From the NCBI RefSeq assembly GCF_021183625.1, contig NZ_CP089214.1, forward strand, positions 6,324,001 to 6,388,000: a stretch of DNA of 64,000 nucleotides, read 5' to 3'. Shown piece after piece: positions 52,340 through 61,570 of this stretch (position 1 is its first letter; the number at the start of each line of letters is the position of its first letter). This stretch comes from Nocardia asteroides. GTDB taxonomy: Bacteria > Actinomycetota > Actinomycetes > Mycobacteriales > Mycobacteriaceae. The notes beneath the pieces were generated by a model that searched no databases, was not told the DNA's origin, and saw only the letters and a list, made by a program, of their open reading frames with translations. The position numbers and the translations under genes were made by a program.

Positions 52340-55036
52340 TTGGAGGTGCTCGGAGCGGGCGGCGGCGGGAAGGCGGCCGGGCTGCGGGCCCTGGTGGCCG
52401 CCGGGGCGCGGGTGCCGGAGTGGACGGTGCTCGGGACCGAGGTGTTCGCCGGATTCCTGGCGGCCGCCGGGCTGGGCGAGCGGCTCGCCGCCTTCGCGGG
52501 CGCCCCGGATCTCGACTCCGCCCTGACCGCCGCCGCCGACCTGCGCAAGGCTGTCACCGAGGCGGCGCTGCCCGCGGAGGTGCTCGCGGTGATCGAGACC
52601 GCCTACGGGCGGGTCGGCGGGACCGTCGCGGTGCGCTCGTCCGGGGTCGGCGAGGACGGTGGCGCGGATTCCTTTGCCGGGCAGTTCGATTCCTTCCTGC
52701 ACGTCACCGGCGCCGAGGCGGTGGCCGAGCGGGTGCGGCAGTGCTGGGCCTCCGGCTTCGCCGAGCGGGCGGTGCGCTACGCCTTCGCCCGCGACCGGCC
52801 GCCGATCACCGAGCTGGCGGTGGTGCTCCAGCGCTTCGTCGCGGCGCGGGCGAGCGGCGTGCTCTTCACCGTCGACCCGGTCACCGGCGACGCCGACCGG
52901 CTGGTGGTCAGCGCGGTGTACGGCCTGGGCGAGGGGCTGGTCTCCGGCGCCGTCGACGCCGACACCGCCGTCATCGACCCGTCCGGCGCCGTGCTCGAGC
53001 TGACGGTCGGCGCCAAGGAGCAGGAGTATCTGCCCGGCCCCGGCAACGGTCTACAGGCCGTCGACGTCTCCGCCGAGCGGCGGGCAGCCCAGGTGCTCGA
53101 CGCCGCCGAGCTGGCCGACCTCGCCCGGCACGGCCGCGAGCTGGCCGCCGCGCTCGGCTCCCCGCAGGACATCGAGTGGGCCGTCGACGCCGACGGCCTG
53201 TGGTTCCTGCAGGCCCGCCCGATCACCACCATCGGCGCCCCGCCGCGCACCCTCGACCAGGCGCTCGACCAGGGCGCGGGCGAGGACGTGCCCGCGGGCG
53301 AGCTGCGTATCTGGGACAACTCGAACATCATCGAGAGCTTCAACGGCATCACCTCGCCGCTCACCTTCACCGTGGCGGCCGGCATCTACGGCCGGGTGTA
53401 CCGCGGCTACGCGGAGTCGCTCGGTGTGCCGGAACCGCAACTGCGACAGCTCGATTCGTGGACCCCGTACCTGCTCGGCCGCTTCAACGGCCGGGTGTAC
53501 TACAACCTGCTGCACTGGTACCGCATGGTCGGCATAGCACCCGGCTACCCGCTGAACCGCAAGGTGCTGGAGGCGGCGCTCGGCGTCGCCGAGCCGCTGC
53601 CGGACGAGATCGCGAAGACCCTGCGCCCCTTCACCTTCGGCTCCCCGCTGCGCCGAGCAGGCTCCCGGCTGCGCACGGCTGTTATCTATCGGCGCAGGCT
53701 GCGCGATATCGACAGTATGATGGCGGCGTTCAGCGCTGAATTCTACCGGGTCTACGACCGCTACGAGGCGGTCGAGTACACCGGCGGCGCCGAGGCGTAC
53801 GCCGCCTACCGCGAGGTGGACCGCGACCTGGTCGAGCGGTGGGGCCCGATGATGGTGCTCGACGCCATCCTGCTCACCCTCACCGGCACCATGTTCCTGC
53901 TCACCAAGCTGTTCCTGCCGCGCGCGCCGGAATCGCTGCTCTACGCCCTGCTCGGGCCCGGCGCCGACGTGGAGTCGGCCGAACCGGCCCGCGCCATGAC
54001 CGACCTCGCCGAACGCGCGTACGCCGACACGGCGGTCGCCGAACTGGTCCGCGGCACCGACCCCGGGCAGACCCTCGCCGCCCTGCGGGAAGCGGGCCAC
54101 CGCGAATTCCTGCACGAGGTGGACGACTACCTCGACCGCTACGGCTACCGCAGCCTGGACGAGCTCAAGCTGGAGATCCCCGACCTGCGCGAGGACCCGG
54201 CCGGGCTCTTCGTCATGCTGCGCTCCGCGCTCGGCCGGATCGGCGCCGACGGCACCGCGGTCCCCGGCTCCGACACCATCGACCCCGACGCCTACCTGGA
54301 CGAACACCTGCGCGGCATCCGCCGCCGGATCTACGACCGGGCGCGGGCCAAGACCACCCGCTGCGCCGCGCACCGCGAGCGGCTGCGGTTCTGCCGCACC
54401 CGCGCCTTCGGCATGGTGAAGCGGATGATCCGGGCCATGGGGCGCGACCTCGCCGCGCGCGGCGTGCTCGACGATTTCACCGACGTCTTCACGCTCACCG
54501 TCGACGAGCTGTGCGAGTGCTACGACAGCGCGCCCGCCCCCGAGCTGCGCGACCGGATCGCCGCGCGGCGGGTCGCGCGCACCGCCGATGCCGCGCTGGT
54601 CGCCCCGGCCCGGTTCGAGACGCGCGGAACGGATTTCACGCCGGCGGCGCTGGCAGCGCAGGGCTGGGTCCCGGTCACCGACATCCCGGCGGCGGAGCCG
54701 GGCGACGTGCTCGGCGGCATCCCGTCGGCGGCGGGCGTGGTCGAGGGCTACGCGGTGGTGGTGGACGAACCGCGCGACGTGGCGGGCGGCATCCTGGTCA
54801 CCTACCGCACCGACCCGGGCTGGGTGGCGGCGCTGCCGTCGGCGTCGGCGCTGGTGATCGAGCGGGGCAGCCCGCTCACGCACGTGGCGATCGTGGCGCG
54901 CGAACTCGGGGTGCCGACGGTGGTGCAGGTGCCCGGCAGCACCCGCAGGCTGCGGACCGGGATGCGGATCCGGGTGGACGGGACAGCGGGCACGGTCACC
55001 GTGCTCTCCGGAGGAGGAGCCGAGAGTGGAGCCTGA
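52340..55036 (+). CDS. PEP-synthase / rifampin-phosphotransferase-like phosphotransfer enzyme
   Basis: 898 residues from TTG 52340 (GGAGG four bases upstream; GTG 52346 is an alternative). The N-terminal ATP-binding domain has GGGGKAAGLRAL, AVRSSGVGEDG and SFAGQFDSFLHV, plus ASGVLFTVDPVTGD and QDIEWAVDADGLWFLQARPI. A central region of about 400 residues differs from PEP synthase, and the C-terminal swivelling domain carries the phospho-accepting H848 in SPLTHVAIVARELG. There is no PEP/pyruvate TIM barrel, so the plan is that of rifampin phosphotransferase: ATP to phosphohistidine to an acceptor hydroxyl. The acceptor is unknown. First gene of a seven-gene overlapping operon. Confidence 0.85.
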   Translation: MEVLGAGGGGKAAGLRALVAAGARVPEWTVLGTEVFAGFLAAAGLGERLAAFAGAPDLDSALTAAADLRKAVTEAALPAEVLAVIETAYGRVGGTVAVRSSGVGEDGGADSFAGQFDSFLHVTGAEAVAERVRQCWASGFAERAVRYAFARDRPPITELAVVLQRFVAARASGVLFTVDPVTGDADRLVVSAVYGLGEGLVSGAVDADTAVIDPSGAVLELTVGAKEQEYLPGPGNGLQAVDVSAERRAAQVLDAAELADLARHGRELAAALGSPQDIEWAVDADGLWFLQARPITTIGAPPRTLDQALDQGAGEDVPAGELRIWDNSNIIESFNGITSPLTFTVAAGIYGRVYRGYAESLGVPEPQLRQLDSWTPYLLGRFNGRVYYNLLHWYRMVGIAPGYPLNRKVLEAALGVAEPLPDEIAKTLRPFTFGSPLRRAGSRLRTAVIYRRRLRDIDSMMAAFSAEFYRVYDRYEAVEYTGGAEAYAAYREVDRDLVERWGPMMVLDAILLTLTGTMFLLTKLFLPRAPESLLYALLGPGADVESAEPARAMTDLAERAYADTAVAELVRGTDPGQTLAALREAGHREFLHEVDDYLDRYGYRSLDELKLEIPDLREDPAGLFVMLRSALGRIGADGTAVPGSDTIDPDAYLDEHLRGIRRRIYDRARAKTTRCAAHRERLRFCRTRAFGMVKRMIRAMGRDLAARGVLDDFTDVFTLTVDELCECYDSAPAPELRDRIAARRVARTADAALVAPARFETRGTDFTPAALAAQGWVPVTDIPAAEPGDVLGGIPSAAGVVEGYAVVVDEPRDVAGGILVTYRTDPGWVAALPSASALVIERGSPLTHVAIVARELGVPTVVQVPGSTRRLRTGMRIRVDGTAGTVTVLSGGGAESGA

Positions 55037-58000
55037 CGAGCACGTCGCGACGATCCGGGACTGGCTGGCCGCCCCCGCCACCGACGCCGGGGTCTACTTC
55101 GCCGAGGAGGGCGACGGCTGGGAGTACCGCAGCTACGCCGAGCTCGCCGAGTTGAGCTGGTCCATCGCCGCGCTCATGCGCGAGCGCGGGCTGCCCGGCG
55201 GCGCCGGGGTCTGCGTCATCATGCCGACCGGGTTCCCCTGCGCCGCCGCCTTCTACGCGGTCTGGGCCTGCGGCGGGATCTTCACGCCGGTGGCGCCGCC
55301 GCTCTTCGGCGACCTGGGCCAGTACATCGCGCACGTCGCCGCCATCCTGGAGCAGGCGCAGCCGCGGCTGGTGGTGACCTCGGTCGAGTTCGCCGACCTC
55401 GCCCGCCAGGCGCACGCGGCCGCGGGCCGCACCGACGAACCCCTTGTGGTCGACCCGGCGACCCTGCCCGCCGCGGGCGATCGGGAGTTCTCCGACCCGG
55501 ACGAGTGCGCGCTGCTGCAGTTCACCTCCGGCTCCACCGGAACGCCGCGCGGGGTCCGGGTGAGCTGGCCCAACCTGGCCACCAATGTCGGCATGATCTC
55601 GCGGCTGGTGGACTGGCGGCCGGGCGAGGCCATGGTCTCCTGGCTGCCGCTCTATCACGACATGGGGCTCGTCGGGGCGTTCCTCACCACCGTCACCAAC
55701 CAGGGCGACCTGTACCTGATGCGGCCGGACCAGTTCGTCCGCGACCCGGCGCGCTGGCTGCGCGCCATGACGAAGGCGCAGCACTCGCCGTCGCCGTCGT
55801 TCGCGCTCGGGTACGTGGCGCACCGGGTGCGGGCCGAGGAGATCGCCGGGCTCGATCTCTCCGGCTGGCGCACGCTCGCGGTCGGCTCGGAGCCGGTGGA
55901 GCTCGCCGACCTGCGCTCCTTCGCCGCGCTGACCGGGCCGCTCGGCTTCTCCACGCGCGCGTACACGCTCGCCTACGGGCTGGCGGAGTCGACGCTCATG
56001 GTGACCTCGTCGGCGCGGGACCGGCCGATCACCGCGCTGCGGGTGGACACGGCCGGGCTGCGGTTCGGTGCGCCGGTCCCCGTGCTCGAGGTCGCGGAGC
56101 TGCGCGACGGGGCGAGCGTCGAGGGGACGGGGTGGATCACCGGGCTCGGCTTCTCGACACCGGAATCGACGGTGCGCGTTGTCGATTCGGCGGGTGTCGA
56201 GCTGCCGGACGGCACGCTGGGCGAGATGACGGTGGTCGGCGGGTCGGTGGCGCTCGGGTACTCCGGGCCGCCGGGGCCCGCCTCGTCCACCCGGATCGAG
56301 GGCGGGGTGCTGTACTCCGGGGATGCCGGGTTCCTGTATCGCGGTGAGGTTTTCGTGCTGGGGCGGATGGGGTCGAGCCTGAAGGTGCGGGGCAAGCCGG
56401 TGTTCATGGAGGACATCGAGTCCCGGGTGGCGCAGGAGGCCGGGATCACGAAGGGGAAGCTGGCGGCGGTCGCGGTTCCGGATGCCGGGAATCAGGGGAT
56501 CGTGCTCTTCGCCGAGTCGGCGCCGGGGGAGTGGTTGGCGAAGGCGCACAACATCATTCGCGGTGAGCTGGGGCCCGCGCAGACCGTGCGGATCGTGACC
56601 GGGCCGCGCGGGATCATTCAGCGGACCTCGAGCGGGAAGCCGCGGCGGCGGCACATGTGGGAGCTGTTCCGTTCGGGTGGGATTCCGGGCAGTGAAGTCT
56701 ACGAGCCGGATCCATCGGTGGTCGGGGCGGATGGGCGCGAATCGCGCGCGGCCCGAGCGCGGCCGGGGCCGGCGCTGCCCGCGGAGCGAGTGGCCGGGCT
56801 ACTGGAGGCGGCGCTGCGGCAGGTGCGGGTGCCGGAGGGGGCGGCGGTGCTGTTCGAGGGGTCGCTGGCGGAGGGGTTCGGCAATGCCGGCTCCGACGTG
56901 GACTTCCTGGTGGTGGCGGCGGGCGACGAGGAGCTGCCGACGCTGCCGACCGTGCTCTTCGTGGACGGGCGGCGGGTGGAGATCCGCACCCGCTCGGTCG
57001 CCCAGCTGCACCGGCAGCTGGTCACCGTCGCCGAGGGTTCGGCGCTCGGCGAGGACGTGCTGAACCGGTGCCAGCGGTTCCTCGGTGCCACCGTCGTCCG
57101 GTCGGGGGCCGCGGTGGACCTCGACGCGCTGCGCGCTCTGCTCCCGGTCGATGAACTCGCCGCCCGGCTCTCCGGCTGGTGGAGCGAGCGGGCCCGGCAG
57201 GCGCTGCGGTACGCCGTGCTCTGGCGCGCGCTCGGCGCCGACGCCGAGGCGCTGGAGTGGGCGAGGGACGGGGTGAACCAGGCGCTCAAGGGGTGGGCGG
57301 CGCGGTCGGGGGAGACCTATCTGGAGAGCAAGTGGCTGCCCGAGCAGCTGGCACGGGCCGGTTCCGAGGGGCGTGCGCGGGCGGCCCGGGTGCCGTCCGG
57401 GGTCGCGGAGTCGCTCGCCTTCGCGGCGGAGCTCGGGGTCGACGGGGTGCCGGACGACCCGGGGCAGCTGCGCTTCGCCCGGCGTCCGGGGGTGACCACC
57501 TGGCAGATCGGCGATCGGGTGCACGTGCTGCGCGGGGACGACGTGTTCGTGCTCGCCGACGAGGCGGCGCGGGCCTGGCGGTCGGTGGTGTTCCGGCGGC
57601 CGGTGGCCGCGGTGCTGGAGCGGGGCGGTGCGATCGGGGCCGAGCTGGCGGAGTTCGTGCGGCTCGGATTCGTCGGGGTCGAGTGGCGCGGAGCCGGGGT
57701 GCTGAACCCCGCACTCGCCATGTGCGACCCGGTCCGGCCGTACACCCCGGTTCCGCACGGCGCCGCGCCCGCGCTCGGCGTGCGCGGGGCGGCGGGGAGC
57801 GGAGCCGCGGTGACGCTCTCGCCGCTGCCCGCGCGCCGTTTCACCGAGTGCGCGCTGCGGCTGGTGTGGTCGAACATCGTGCTGGAGAACGCCAGGGAGG
57901 ATCTGGCCGGTGCGGTAAAGGACGGGCAGTGGGCGGTCGCAGGCGTCGCGGCGCACCGCATGCTCGCCATGGCGGTCCGGGTGCTGCTCTCCGCCTTCGG

Positions 58001-58376
58001 CGTCCACCCGCTGCCCGCCGACGTCGCGGCCGCGGTAACGCTCGAGCGGCTGCTGCCCGCCGCCGCCGAGCACCGCGCCGAGCTGCTCGGCGCGCTCGCG
58101 ACCGCGCAGGGTGCGCGGTTCGACGGGGCGGGCGATCCGACCTCCGCCCTCGCCCTGCTCGACGACTTCGTGGCACTGGTCCGCCGGGTCGCGGGCGGCA
58201 CCGACTTCCCCGCCTCCTTCGACTCGAGGGAACAGTGGCGCCGCACCCTCGCCATCGGCTACGACTGGCTGCGCATCGCCGGCTATCTGAACACCGACCT
58301 CCCGCTGGACGAGGCGCGCGACCTGCTCGCCTCGGGCGGGCAGCAACCGCATCTCCGGGAAGGAGCGCAGGCATGA
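55026..58376 (+). CDS. Fatty acyl-AMP ligase fused to a nucleotidyltransferase domain
   Basis: 1116 residues from GTG 55026 with GGAGGAGG upstream; overlaps the preceding gene by 11 bp. Residues about 1-560 are an acyl-AMP ligase of the FAAL group: LQFTSGSTGTPRGV, WLPLYHDMGLVGAF, AYGLAESTL, SGDAGFLYRGEVFVLGR and TSSGKPRRRH. Residues about 585-700 have the nucleotidyltransferase-fold signature G612-S613, then D624-V-D626 (GS-x10-DxD), as in kanamycin-type and minimal nucleotidyltransferases. The remaining 400 residues are helical, partly like the domain that follows such transferases. The FAAL half should load the adjacent acyl carrier protein; the target of the nucleotidyl half is unknown. 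Confidence 0.87.
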   Translation: MEPDEHVATIRDWLAAPATDAGVYFAEEGDGWEYRSYAELAELSWSIAALMRERGLPGGAGVCVIMPTGFPCAAAFYAVWACGGIFTPVAPPLFGDLGQYIAHVAAILEQAQPRLVVTSVEFADLARQAHAAAGRTDEPLVVDPATLPAAGDREFSDPDECALLQFTSGSTGTPRGVRVSWPNLATNVGMISRLVDWRPGEAMVSWLPLYHDMGLVGAFLTTVTNQGDLYLMRPDQFVRDPARWLRAMTKAQHSPSPSFALGYVAHRVRAEEIAGLDLSGWRTLAVGSEPVELADLRSFAALTGPLGFSTRAYTLAYGLAESTLMVTSSARDRPITALRVDTAGLRFGAPVPVLEVAELRDGASVEGTGWITGLGFSTPESTVRVVDSAGVELPDGTLGEMTVVGGSVALGYSGPPGPASSTRIEGGVLYSGDAGFLYRGEVFVLGRMGSSLKVRGKPVFMEDIESRVAQEAGITKGKLAAVAVPDAGNQGIVLFAESAPGEWLAKAHNIIRGELGPAQTVRIVTGPRGIIQRTSSGKPRRRHMWELFRSGGIPGSEVYEPDPSVVGADGRESRAARARPGPALPAERVAGLLEAALRQVRVPEGAAVLFEGSLAEGFGNAGSDVDFLVVAAGDEELPTLPTVLFVDGRRVEIRTRSVAQLHRQLVTVAEGSALGEDVLNRCQRFLGATVVRSGAAVDLDALRALLPVDELAARLSGWWSERARQALRYAVLWRALGADAEALEWARDGVNQALKGWAARSGETYLESKWLPEQLARAGSEGRARAARVPSGVAESLAFAAELGVDGVPDDPGQLRFARRPGVTTWQIGDRVHVLRGDDVFVLADEAARAWRSVVFRRPVAAVLERGGAIGAELAEFVRLGFVGVEWRGAGVLNPALAMCDPVRPYTPVPHGAAPALGVRGAAGSGAAVTLSPLPARRFTECALRLVWSNIVLENAREDLAGAVKDGQWAVAGVAAHRMLAMAVRVLLSAFGVHPLPADVAAAVTLERLLPAAAEHRAELLGALATAQGARFDGAGDPTSALALLDDFVALVRRVAGGTDFPASFDSREQWRRTLAIGYDWLRIAGYLNTDLPLDEARDLLASGGQQPHLREGAQA

Positions 58377-58630
58377 GCGACCCCACCGCGGCCGCGCGGG
58401 TCCGTGAACTGGTCGCCGCCATGGCGCCGCGCCCGGCCGCCGAGCTCACCGCCGAGCACCGCCTCATCGAGGACCTCGGCTACGACTCGCTGCGGCTCAT
58501 GGAGCTCACCGTCGTCCTGGAGCGCAGCTTCGGCCTGCCCGGGTACAAACCCGAGCAGCTCGCGGGCGTGCTCCGGGTCGGCCAGGTGGAGGCACTGATC
58601 GGCTCCTCGCTCGCGGAGCGCACCGCGTGA
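58373..58630 (+). CDS. Acyl carrier protein
   Basis: 85 residues (ATGA overlap). The phosphopantetheine-attachment Ser lies in DLGYDSLRLMEL. Helix I, the DSL helix II and a final helix are recognisable. It is the probable acceptor of the acyl-adenylate made by the ligase encoded just upstream, and carrier for the reductase or AfsA-like protein downstream. Confidence 0.9.
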   Translation: MSDPTAAARVRELVAAMAPRPAAELTAEHRLIEDLGYDSLRLMELTVVLERSFGLPGYKPEQLAGVLRVGQVEALIGSSLAERTA

Positions 58631-59673
58631 CCGGCGCCGTGCTGGTGACCGGAGCCAGCGGCCTGGTCGGCGCCGAGGTGGTGGCCCGGCTCCGGGCCGC
58701 GGGCCGCCCGGTGATCGCGCTGCTGCACGCCGCGTCGGCCATCGTCGGCAACGACGGCACCCTCCTCGAACCGGACGAGCGGCTCTCCGGCGACATCCGC
58801 GAGCCCGGCTTCGGCGGCGCGGCGACCGATCTCGACGGCCGCGTCGCGCTGATCGTGCACTGCGCCGCCACCACCGCCTTCGACGCCACCGAGCGGCAGT
58901 ACGCGGAGCTGAACGTCCGCGGCACCGAGAACGTGCTCGCGCTGGCCAGGCGATGGGCCGTCCCGCTGGTGCACGTGAGCACCGCCTACGTCTGCGGCAT
59001 GCGTGGCGGCACCGTGCTGGAGGACGAGCTGGAGCACGGCCAGACCTTCGGCAACGGGTACGAGGCGAGCAAGTACCGGGCCGAGCAGCTGGTCCGCGAG
59101 TCCGGCGCGGATTGGGCCGTGGTGCGGCCGGGCATCGTCACCGGCGCGAGCGACACCGGCGCCATCCGCGACCGCAAGAACCTGTACACCGTGCTCAAGC
59201 TCATGGTCGAGGGCAAGCTGCGCTCGCTCCCCGGCCGCTACGACGCCACCCTGAGCCTCGCCCCGGTCGACCACGTCGCCGATCTGATCGCCACCGCCGC
59301 ACTCGATTTCGACCGGGTGCGCGGCCGGACGCTGCACGCGGTCGGGCGGGACACGCTCTCCCTGCGCGAGGTCTCCGACGTGCTGGCCGAGTACCCGTCG
59401 TTCGCCGTGGCGACCTTCGTCCCGGAGTCGACCTTCGCGGAGACCGACCTGCCGCCGATCGAGCGCGAGTACTACCGGCGCATCGGCGCGCTCTACACCA
59501 GCTACTTCGTCCGCAGGCTGCGCTTCGACACCCGCGCCGCGGACGTGCTGTGCCCGGCGCCCGAGTCCGGCGCCGAGTACCTGCGGCTGCTGCTCGACCA
59601 CTGCCTCGAGGTCGGCTACCTGGGCGACCCGCTGCCCTCGATCGAGGAGATCCTGGCCGGGAGCAGGCGGTGA
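58627..59673 (+). CDS. Thioester-reductase-like extended SDR
   Basis: 348 residues from GTG 58627 (GTGA overlap). VLVTGASGLVGAEVVARL binds NAD(P)H, VHCAATTAFDA and LNVRGTENVLAL follow, and the active site has Ser in LVHVSTAYVCG with YEASKYRAEQLV. The sequence resembles thioester-reductase / fatty acyl reductase domains (VRPGIVTGAS, SLAPVDHVADLI), which release an acyl chain from a carrier as an aldehyde or alcohol. A sugar-nucleotide or ketone reductase is possible. Position right after the ACP favours an acyl-ACP substrate. Confidence 0.82.
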   Translation: MTGAVLVTGASGLVGAEVVARLRAAGRPVIALLHAASAIVGNDGTLLEPDERLSGDIREPGFGGAATDLDGRVALIVHCAATTAFDATERQYAELNVRGTENVLALARRWAVPLVHVSTAYVCGMRGGTVLEDELEHGQTFGNGYEASKYRAEQLVRESGADWAVVRPGIVTGASDTGAIRDRKNLYTVLKLMVEGKLRSLPGRYDATLSLAPVDHVADLIATAALDFDRVRGRTLHAVGRDTLSLREVSDVLAEYPSFAVATFVPESTFAETDLPPIEREYYRRIGALYTSYFVRRLRFDTRAADVLCPAPESGAEYLRLLLDHCLEVGYLGDPLPSIEEILAGSRR

Positions 59674-60572
59674 GCGGGGACGCGCTCGGGGCGCTGCTGG
59701 CCCGGCTCACCCCGCAGCCGGAGAAGGTAGCCGCCTACCGCGGTGACACCTACGTCGCCGAGAGCGTCGAGCAGCTCGAGCGGCTCGGGCTCGACCCGGC
59801 CGCCTTCGCCATCGGCCACTCCATGCTGCTGCTGAAACCGGACGCGATCGTCGCGCGCGCCGTCGACCCCGCCCTGAAGTGGTTGCACGACAACGGGTAT
59901 CGAGTGATCGCCGCCGAGGTCGTTCCGGTGAACCGGCACCTGGCCCGCGCCCTCTGGTACTACGCCTGGAACATCGCCTCGCCCGAGCGCCGCCGCCTCG
60001 CCGACCTGCTCGTCGGCATCTCCGACGCCCTGCTCCTCGTCGTCACCGCCCCCGACGACCCCATCCCGGTCTCCCTCCGGCTGGCCCGCGCCAAGGGGCC
60101 GACCGACCCGCGCAAGCGCCGCCCCGGCGAGCTGCGCCACCTCCTCGGCCGCGACAACTACCTCCTCAACCTGGTGCACACCCCCGACGATCCCGCCGAC
60201 GTCCTCCGCGAACTCGCCATCTACTTCCCGGAACACGCCCGCGCCGAGGTCATAGCAGCCGTCGGCGATGCGCCGGTCGCCCCGCCCGTACCGGCGGATC
60301 GAGCCCGCGCACTGGCCGAGGAGCTGTACGCCCGAACCCCCGAACGCTCCTTCGACCCCGGCACCGCCCTGGAGCGAATCCGCGCCGACCTCGGTGCATC
60401 CGACAGCGACGACTACCCCACCCTGCTCGACACCGCACTGACCCGAGGCACCCCGGTCGACCCGTGGTCGGCGATAGTCCTCGGCTCCCAGGTACTGCCC
60501 ATGCGCACCGGCACCGAAGCCCAGACCCTGCGCCCGGTAACCGCCACCGACTGGACGGAGAAATTCGGATGA
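59670..60572 (+). CDS. NDP-kinase-like protein with C-terminal extension
   Basis: 300 residues from GTG 59670 (GTGA overlap). Residues about 48-190 follow the nucleoside diphosphate kinase fold: K56 in LLLKPDAI, GPTDP (T145) followed by PGELR (R155), and N167-LV-H170. These match the nucleotide-binding Lys, Thr, Arg and Asn and the phospho-His of true enzymes, although an insert lies between the helices and the usual HGSDS is HTPDD. About 110 further residues, of unknown fold, follow. As a dedicated cluster gene it more likely phosphorylates a pathway intermediate, or recharges the nucleotide for the nucleotidyltransferase, than serves housekeeping. Confidence 0.78.
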   Translation: MSGDALGALLARLTPQPEKVAAYRGDTYVAESVEQLERLGLDPAAFAIGHSMLLLKPDAIVARAVDPALKWLHDNGYRVIAAEVVPVNRHLARALWYYAWNIASPERRRLADLLVGISDALLLVVTAPDDPIPVSLRLARAKGPTDPRKRRPGELRHLLGRDNYLLNLVHTPDDPADVLRELAIYFPEHARAEVIAAVGDAPVAPPVPADRARALAEELYARTPERSFDPGTALERIRADLGASDSDDYPTLLDTALTRGTPVDPWSAIVLGSQVLPMRTGTEAQTLRPVTATDWTEKFG

Positions 60573-61570
60573 GCCTGGAAGCCGTCGTCGCCGGCGTATC
60601 CCACCAGCAACCCATACGCCGCGAGCTGACCCACCGCGCCGCCGTGGCCGAGGTCTTCGTCACCTCGCTCGCGGGCCGGGACACCGGCGGCTACCTGGCC
60701 GGTGCGCAACTCCCGAGAATGCACGCCTACTACGGCGACCACACCGGCGCCCCCGCCCGTCTGCACGACCCGCTGCTCATCATGGAGACCGCCCGCCAGG
60801 CATCGATCGCGCTCACCCACGAGTTCTTCGGCGCACCGCTGGATTCGGCGTTCCTGGTCCGCACCTTCAACGGCACCGGTGTCCGGGGAGTCGCCTGGGA
60901 GTGCACCCCCGACCCCACGAATCTGGTTCTCGCGGTCGATGTCCCGCGCGTGCACCACCAGGCGGGCGCGGTCTGCGGCATGGACATGATCCTGGAGATC
61001 TCCTGCCCCGCGGGTCCCCTGATGACGGTGGACGGCTCCTTCTCCTGGACCTCCCCAGACCGCTGGTCCCGCCTGCGCAGCGCCTTCCGGCAGAGCCTCG
61101 AACTCCCGCCCGCCCCCGGCCCGACGGTCGCCGCCGAGCCGGTACCGCCCGGAGCGGTCGGCCGGGAGAACCGGCGCAACGTGATCGTCGGTGCCCCCGA
61201 ACAGCTCGGGGCCCCTGCGCGGGCCGGTGCCGCGCCGCGGATCGGCGATGCCGTCCGGGTACCGCTGGCGGTCGACCCGCTGCACCCGTTCCTCTTCGAC
61301 CACCACCTCGACCACGTGCCCGGCAGCGTCCTCCTGGAAGCCGCGAGACAGAGCGCCCTCACCCTGCTGAACGCCGAATCCGCGAACCCGCAACTCCTCT
61401 CCGTCACCAGCCGCTTCGACCGCTTCGCCGAACTCGACCTCCGCACCGAATGCCGAGCCGAGATCACCGCCCGCACCGGCGACCTGACCACGGTGCGCTG
61501 CGTGATCGCCCAGGAAGCCACCGCCGCCGAGATCGAGCTGACCTTCCTGGACGGCCGGGAACCCGGGTGA
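60569..61570 (+). CDS. AfsA-like double-hotdog protein
   Basis: 333 residues (ATGA overlap). The first AfsA hotdog (about 18-180) has HRAAVAEVFVTSLAG, AQLPRMHAYYGDH and DPLLIMETARQASIAL; the second (about 235-330) has HPFLFDHHLDHVPGSVLLEAARQSA. AfsA condenses a beta-ketoacyl-ACP with dihydroxyacetone phosphate in gamma-butyrolactone hormone synthesis, so a similar acyl transfer to a phosphorylated C3 acceptor is plausible here. No gamma-butyrolactone receptor gene is present in the window. Confidence 0.87.
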   Translation: MSLEAVVAGVSHQQPIRRELTHRAAVAEVFVTSLAGRDTGGYLAGAQLPRMHAYYGDHTGAPARLHDPLLIMETARQASIALTHEFFGAPLDSAFLVRTFNGTGVRGVAWECTPDPTNLVLAVDVPRVHHQAGAVCGMDMILEISCPAGPLMTVDGSFSWTSPDRWSRLRSAFRQSLELPPAPGPTVAAEPVPPGAVGRENRRNVIVGAPEQLGAPARAGAAPRIGDAVRVPLAVDPLHPFLFDHHLDHVPGSVLLEAARQSALTLLNAESANPQLLSVTSRFDRFAELDLRTECRAEITARTGDLTTVRCVIAQEATAAEIELTFLDGREPG

